Assembly: GCF_020509005.1 (NCBI RefSeq) | Contig: NC_063015.1 | Location: 372,001-436,000 of the forward strand | Direction: 5' to 3' | Origin: Fulvia fulva | Lineage: Eukaryota; Ascomycota; Dothideomycetes; Mycosphaerellales; Mycosphaerellaceae | Length of the DNA: 64,000 nucleotides | Shown: piece after piece, positions 59,632 to 64,000 of the stretch | How the letters are laid out: each line of letters opens with the position of its first letter | Position numbering within the stretch: the stretch's first letter is position 1 | Position numbers and translations under genes: made by a program | Notes under the pieces: model-generated | Told to the model about the DNA's origin: nothing | Database searches by the model: none | The model's input: the letters and a program-made list of their open reading frames with translations, nothing else

Positions 59632-60303
59632 CTATCGCCCCCTGATCTTGACCCTCTCAACAACATCCGCGCCCAATGCATTCTTGATAGCATCTAGTTT
59701 CGCCTTCTGCGGCGTATCACCCACAATAACAACCTCATACCGCAAAGTCCACGTATCAAGCAACACCTCCTCAACAGCTGGCAATCTCGCAATACCCTGC
59801 TTCAGCTCCTCCACCACCCCAAGAATCGAATCCAGCGGCTCATCCTCATCGATACCTCCCGCTTGAATATCGAACGTCAACTTCTTCAGCTGCGTCATTG
59901 GCGCCAGCATCTTAACGAACTCCAACGCCTGGCTTCCCCGATCGTAGTTTCCAATCATGACCGAAAGCTGCTTGATAGCTGTGACATGCTTACTGCCATT
60001 GTCGGCGAGAAAGGTCCGACAGTCGCAAGGGGTCAGGAAGCCGATGTGAAGATTGTTGTAGAAGAGGCCTGCGGCCTCGTGGTAGATCTGGCGGCATGTG
60101 GCGAGGAGAGCTAGAGAATGCTTCGGGATCTGGTCTAGGTCGTCCGCATCGCGTTCGATGTATACGGGTCCGTGATCGTTGCGTGCTGGGTCGATCAGGC
60201 ATAGCTCGTAGATGTTGTTGCGGAGTTCGGCGGAGAGTTTGGTGAGGAGGTGGCAGTGGCGCGGCTGTTGTTGGAGTGGTGCCGCGATAGTTGTGCGCGC
60301 CAT
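59632..60303 (-). CDS. 2EXR/DUF7730-like fungal protein of unknown function
   Basis: Single-exon 223-residue protein from ATG 60303 (context CAATATGGC). It opens with a short Gln-rich stretch, then HLLTKLSAELRNNIYELCL, the F-box-like opening common in large fungal families of the 2EXR or DUF7730 type. LLATCRQIYHEAAGLFYNN follows, the second conserved block. The rest is a Leu-rich helical region (LKKLTFDIQAGG, LPAVEEVLLDTWTLRYEVV). Function of these families is not known; some are thought to act as adaptor-like proteins. Complete by length for the short members. It lies 275 bp from the repeat island and shows no RIP damage. Confidence 0.72.
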   Translation of the reverse strand: MARTTIAAPLQQQPRHCHLLTKLSAELRNNIYELCLIDPARNDHGPVYIERDADDLDQIPKHSLALLATCRQIYHEAAGLFYNNLHIGFLTPCDCRTFLADNGSKHVTAIKQLSVMIGNYDRGSQALEFVKMLAPMTQLKKLTFDIQAGGIDEDEPLDSILGVVEELKQGIARLPAVEEVLLDTWTLRYEVVIVGDTPQKAKLDAIKNALGADVVERVKIRGR

Positions 60304-62219
60304 ATTGATCAGATAACGTGCGATGGTACTGGGTGGAGCTTTGTAGAAGATGGGTTGGCGGAGGAATGGTGGATATTGTCTGATGTGAAGCGCAAATCAA
60401 TCGATCATCAAATACAGCTCGCTTGATAGATCGCGGAACATACATGAACGGCGATTCCTTGGCATTACAGGAGGCGCTTCGCCTGACATTAACAGCACCC
60501 GGGTACAAATGCACTGAGCGGGAAATCATGTACTACATGTCCTAGTACCATGCCCAAGGCGCTTATTGCACGCGATGTATTATGCAGATCGAGCAGGCTC
60601 CTTGAGCAATCCTCCTGGCCCTTGCACGCACCGTAACGCCATACCAACTGTGGCCCTCCTATGATAGCGACGTAGATCCGGAACCATGACCTTACCCCCT
60701 AGCTTGTGTTCTTTGCAACTGCCCTGAATCCATTTATATGTTTGCTTCCATGCTCTTCATCATATGCCGCGGGCATTCCTTCGCCCATACCCGTAGGCTT
60801 TCGATCGCGAAAGATAGCCAGGAATCGTGTGGATCAGAGACCTGAGTTGTGGTAAGGCCTTCGCAAAGATAGCTGTCCAGTACTAATAAACAGTTGCATT
60901 CGGCCACGTCGTTACTGTGACAGGCTGATGGCAAGCCGCAATGCTGTGCATGCGCATTCGCTTCAGCCTGAATGGCGTGACTCTCAAGGTTGACGCACCG
61001 CAGAACAGTCACAGTATCTCATCACTTACACCAGCTCCATGCTTTCGTTATCGTCGCGAGCGTGCTGTGCTGTGCGAAGGGAAAGTCGAGGTGTCGGAGA
61101 TAAACGATCCTGCGTGCACTGCGTGCACTGCGTGCAGTCGAGCAGTCAGGAACGCTGACAGCGCGATAGCAGCACCTCTGGCGATTGGCTGACCACGACG
61201 GCGCGCTAAGCAATGTCATGTTCACGGGCCTCAAGTGTGAAAGTGATCTCGGCAGATCTGTGGCCGGCAGCGACGCGTGAAGTTCTGCTTTGCTCCTGCT
61301 TAACGCGCTTTTCAGTGCACCAACATCGTTGCATCCAGTCACAGCGTTGAATCTCACAATCCAGGCTCACTAGGCCATAAAAATGCCTTTATGACGATGC
61401 AATGGATGTTGCAGCAGCGGCGCTGACGAATTTGGCTCCGAGGGAGAATGAAGAGACAGGCGATACGCCGCAACTGGTTGCAACAGTTCACCACCACAGC
61501 CTCTCAAACATCATGGACCTCCGGGACCAAGGAACGCCTGCCTGTGCTCGAGGACCCCACGAGGCTTCAAAAGCAACATGTTCCCGTTGACTTCGAACAT
61601 GTTTAACGGGTTGTCGGTCTCAAGCGCCGAGAGCCACGACGACTGACTTCACATCGATCGCTCGAATGTGGCACGGCTGTGGAACAACAAACGATGGTTC
61701 AACGCCAGCACAACACGTCAAAGATGGTGTTTAAGACGTGATCGAGCACATTTCCCCAGCAGACATGAGGTCCAGTCGCCGCACAATAGACTTCCGCTCT
61801 GCGTGTGTTGACACAGGCGGGGTTAAGCACGCCATGCGCGCTAGACCGTCTCACGTCCGGCAAACTCCAAGCTACATCGACCTCGGGCAGGCAACGCGGC
61901 GATCAATTGAATATGTTTGCGTGCGATGTGCCTGCGAGCACGATGGGGACCGGGTTTGGCGCGAGTACACGCTCTAGCAACACCTCCAAGAGGCGATCGA
62001 GCGCAGCGTCATCAGCGATGCCGCTCGCTGTTTGGCTAGATCTACCCTCCATCTTCTCCCGACCCAACAAAACCGTTGACGTCCATGTACCACGAGCTAG
62101 GGTGGCTGGATAGAATAATCCACTGGATCCGCGACCCTGCACCGCTCGCCCTTATTACCACCGCCTTGGTCCTGTTTGTTGGCGTCCACGCTGTCGGTTA
62201 CACCGCAGACTACCTCACA
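60304..62219. other. Intergenic region, no supported gene
   Basis: 1.9 kb between divergently transcribed genes, so it should hold both promoters. Frames on either strand lack domain sense. There are three near-perfect GCGTGCACT units at about 61113-61137. The last 135 bp are in frame with the next gene (see its entry). Confidence 0.45.
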
Positions 62220-64000
62220 ATGCCTTCTACATATAGCAATTCGCCTTTCGTGTCGCTCAAGGCCGACCAGAACTGTGGCAGAGCGAACGGCTCTTCCACG
62301 AGCAAGAGCTTCGCATCACTCAGCGGCAATGCCACTCCAGCAATCAATGGCGGCCTGAACGGCCAAGTCAACGGCCATACCAATGGCCACAGCAATGGCG
62401 TCAAGCATGCAATCAACGGCGACGATGAGTTCCTTCGCCTCGACGCACCACAGCAAGACCTGCTCCTCCTACACGGTCCCAGACAGAAGTACTCTCTCGA
62501 GAAGTCGAGAGGCATCCCAGAGCTTCAAGGAGATCGCGAGATCCTCGTTCAAGTTCTCGCCATTGGCTTGAACCCAGTGGACTGGAAGGGTGCAGATTAC
62601 GGCTTCAGCCAGCCCAGCTACCCTTGGGTCAACGGCAGAGACTTTGCGGGTATCGTTGTACGAGCACCACGAGACAGCAGCCGTGTCAAGCAGGGTGACG
62701 TTGTCTTTGGACCATCTACCGACTACAGAGATGTCAGAAAGGCGGCATATCAAGAGTACGTCGTTACAACAGACTACAACGTTACAAGAGTGCCTGCGGG
62801 TGTCACGGTCAAGGAGGGAGCCGCGCTTGGTGTGGCATACGTTGCAGCGGTCACCGCATTGGGCATCAGCTTCGGTGTCGACTTCACAAGCCTTCAATCT
62901 GTACCAGCAGGTCCAGATCTCCTCAGACTCACACGCACTCTGGAACGGAGCAAGGTGCCGCAGGACATTCACAACGAGATCTTTAATGGTATTCCAGTTA
63001 GCGAGCGGCCTATTCCTGGAGAATGGCTTGCAATCTGGGGCGCCAACAGCATGACCGGACAGATCTCACTCCAGCTTGCCAAGAACGCAGGTCTCAAGGT
63101 TGCATGCATCGCAGATATTGCAAAGGGCGGTGCTCGACTGTCTGAACTCGGCGCAGACTTCTTGGTCGACAAGTACGACAACAAGCGAGCTGTCGAGATC
63201 CTCAAGGCCGTCACTGGCGGCAAACTTCGCTTCGGCATTGACTGCAACGGCAAAGACACCGCAACATCGCTTCAGGACGCGCTTTCATCTTCAGGTCCAC
63301 GCGGCCACCTCCTGGGACTGGCTGGCCTTCCCAAAAACATCGGTCCAAATGTCGTGCACCACCAGATCCCCATCAAGATCTTCCACGAGGCACCGCAAGT
63401 TGGAGAGGCCATCTCCACGTGGCTCGAAGATCTGCTTATCGCTCGTAGCTTGAAGCTTCCAGAGGTCGAGATCGCAGAAGGCGGCCTTGCTGGCATCAAC
63501 GACGCTCTCGACCGCATGCGCACGGGGCAAATCGGAGGCAGGAGAATCGTTGTTCCTGTTGGCGGAGAGAAGAGCGGCGCTCAATCCCCAGCACCAGCCG
63601 GTGTTGTACCCAACGGTATCGGAAACGCAGCAGTCGGAAGTAGCAGCAATGATCTCAGCTACGCCGACGAGATGAACAGTGACCCCGAACGTGTTCGTTT
63701 CGCGTACTGGGTACCAAACGTATCCGGTGGTCTCGTCATCAGCAAGATTAAGCAGAACACCCGGTGGGATCTGAAGTCGAACGTCACATACGCAAGGACC
63801 GCCGAGAAGTTTGGTTTCGAGTATGCCCTTTCGCAGATTCGTTTCATGGCGGGCTATGGTGCTGAGAACCAACACGAGCCGGTGTCGTTCTCGCAAGCCC
63901 TGCTCATGAATACCGAACGATTGAAGGTCATCGCTGCGTTGTTGCCGGGACCTTGGAACCCAGCAGTCGCAGCCAAGCAGATAGCTTCGATTGATAACTA
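62220..64000 (+). CDS. Fusion: MDR quinone/enoyl reductase domain + luciferase-like (SfnG-type) flavin monooxygenase, 3' end beyond window
   Basis: The frame is open from here to the window edge (593 codons). Residues 1-70 are Ser/Asn/Gly-rich (NGGLNGQVNGHTNGHSNG). Residues about 75-455 are a zinc-independent MDR reductase of the ToxD/quinone oxidoreductase type: VLAIGLNPVDWKGADYG, PWVNGRDFAGIV, GDVVFG, and the nucleotide-binding strand AIWGANSMTGQISLQLAKNAG (GXXXXXG). After a linker (about 456-490) residues 492 onward read VRFAYWVPNVSGGLVISKI, FGFEYALSQIRFMAGYGAE and IAALLPGPWNPAVAAKQ. These are the conserved opening of FMNH2-dependent sulfone/alkanesulfonate monooxygenases, closest in look to SfnG. 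No splice sites separate the two. Start chosen for its Kozak fit (TCACAATGCC). An in-frame ATG at 62085, after an in-frame TAG, would add 45 residues with a hydrophobic helix (LALITTALVLFVGVHAV). Confidence 0.82.
   Translation, partial: MPSTYSNSPFVSLKADQNCGRANGSSTSKSFASLSGNATPAINGGLNGQVNGHTNGHSNGVKHAINGDDEFLRLDAPQQDLLLLHGPRQKYSLEKSRGIPELQGDREILVQVLAIGLNPVDWKGADYGFSQPSYPWVNGRDFAGIVVRAPRDSSRVKQGDVVFGPSTDYRDVRKAAYQEYVVTTDYNVTRVPAGVTVKEGAALGVAYVAAVTALGISFGVDFTSLQSVPAGPDLLRLTRTLERSKVPQDIHNEIFNGIPVSERPIPGEWLAIWGANSMTGQISLQLAKNAGLKVACIADIAKGGARLSELGADFLVDKYDNKRAVEILKAVTGGKLRFGIDCNGKDTATSLQDALSSSGPRGHLLGLAGLPKNIGPNVVHHQIPIKIFHEAPQVGEAISTWLEDLLIARSLKLPEVEIAEGGLAGINDALDRMRTGQIGGRRIVVPVGGEKSGAQSPAPAGVVPNGIGNAAVGSSSNDLSYADEMNSDPERVRFAYWVPNVSGGLVISKIKQNTRWDLKSNVTYARTAEKFGFEYALSQIRFMAGYGAENQHEPVSFSQALLMNTERLKVIAALLPGPWNPAVAAKQIASIDN

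Noticed and set aside
60734..61357. Overlapping minus-strand frames in the divergent intergenic region
   Set aside because: No recognised domain, poor start contexts, and composition like noncoding DNA.
62590..63054. 154-codon frame in the fusion gene
   Set aside because: Out-of-frame shadow of the MDR domain, whose own frame runs through to the window edge.

Overview
The window is from a filamentous ascomycete (Pezizomycotina). The reasons are two short introns with GT..AG ends and CTAAC-type branch sites in one gene, fungal families (CorA transporter, hydrophobic-surface-binding protein, NACHT NLR-like protein, 2EXR-type protein), and a large block of retroelements carrying C-to-T and G-to-A changes in CpA/TpG context while CpG is kept. 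That pattern is the signature of repeat-induced point mutation (RIP). The class is uncertain; Dothideomycetes is a guess.

Layout. Bases 1-6424 hold ordinary genes: a CorA-type metal transporter (5' end possibly outside the window), a secreted HsbA-like protein with two introns, and a decayed NACHT NLR-like gene broken by two nonsense codons and three frameshifts. Bases 6438-59347 are one gene-free repeat island. Its outer edges are inverted copies of the same terminal sequence (CGGTGAAATACTCC...), each part of an array of degenerate repeats of about 31 bp. They are flanked by a perfect 10-bp direct repeat CACAAGAAAT, as expected of a DNA transposon with 9-11 bp target duplications (Mutator-like). 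Bases 59358-64000 return to genes: a 2EXR-like protein on the minus strand, and at the right edge an unusual gene that fuses an MDR quinone/enoyl-reductase domain to a flavin-dependent luciferase-like monooxygenase domain.

Inside the island the elements are nested. A heavily RIP-mutated LINE (A) was hit by a fresher LINE (B, 14-bp target duplication) and by a second LINE family (C, 16-bp duplication). A RIP-mutated Ty3/Gypsy element (G) holds an inverted solo Copia LTR (duplication GTATC) and a near-complete Copia element (Copia-1, duplication TTTCT). Then come a chromodomain Gypsy element (Gypsy-1), a LINE fragment (E), a second RIP-mutated Gypsy (F), a LINE (D) interrupted by Copia-2 (duplication CTTAC), and a 5'-truncated RIP-mutated Copia-3. 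The freshest copies (LINE B, Copia-1, Gypsy-1) still show whole domains, and their ORFs are closed almost only by Q-to-stop and W-to-stop changes of the RIP type. No element looks able to make its full proteins.

Two items deserve most attention: the TIR-plus-duplication boundary of the whole 53-kb island, and the reductase-monooxygenase fusion gene at 62220-64000.
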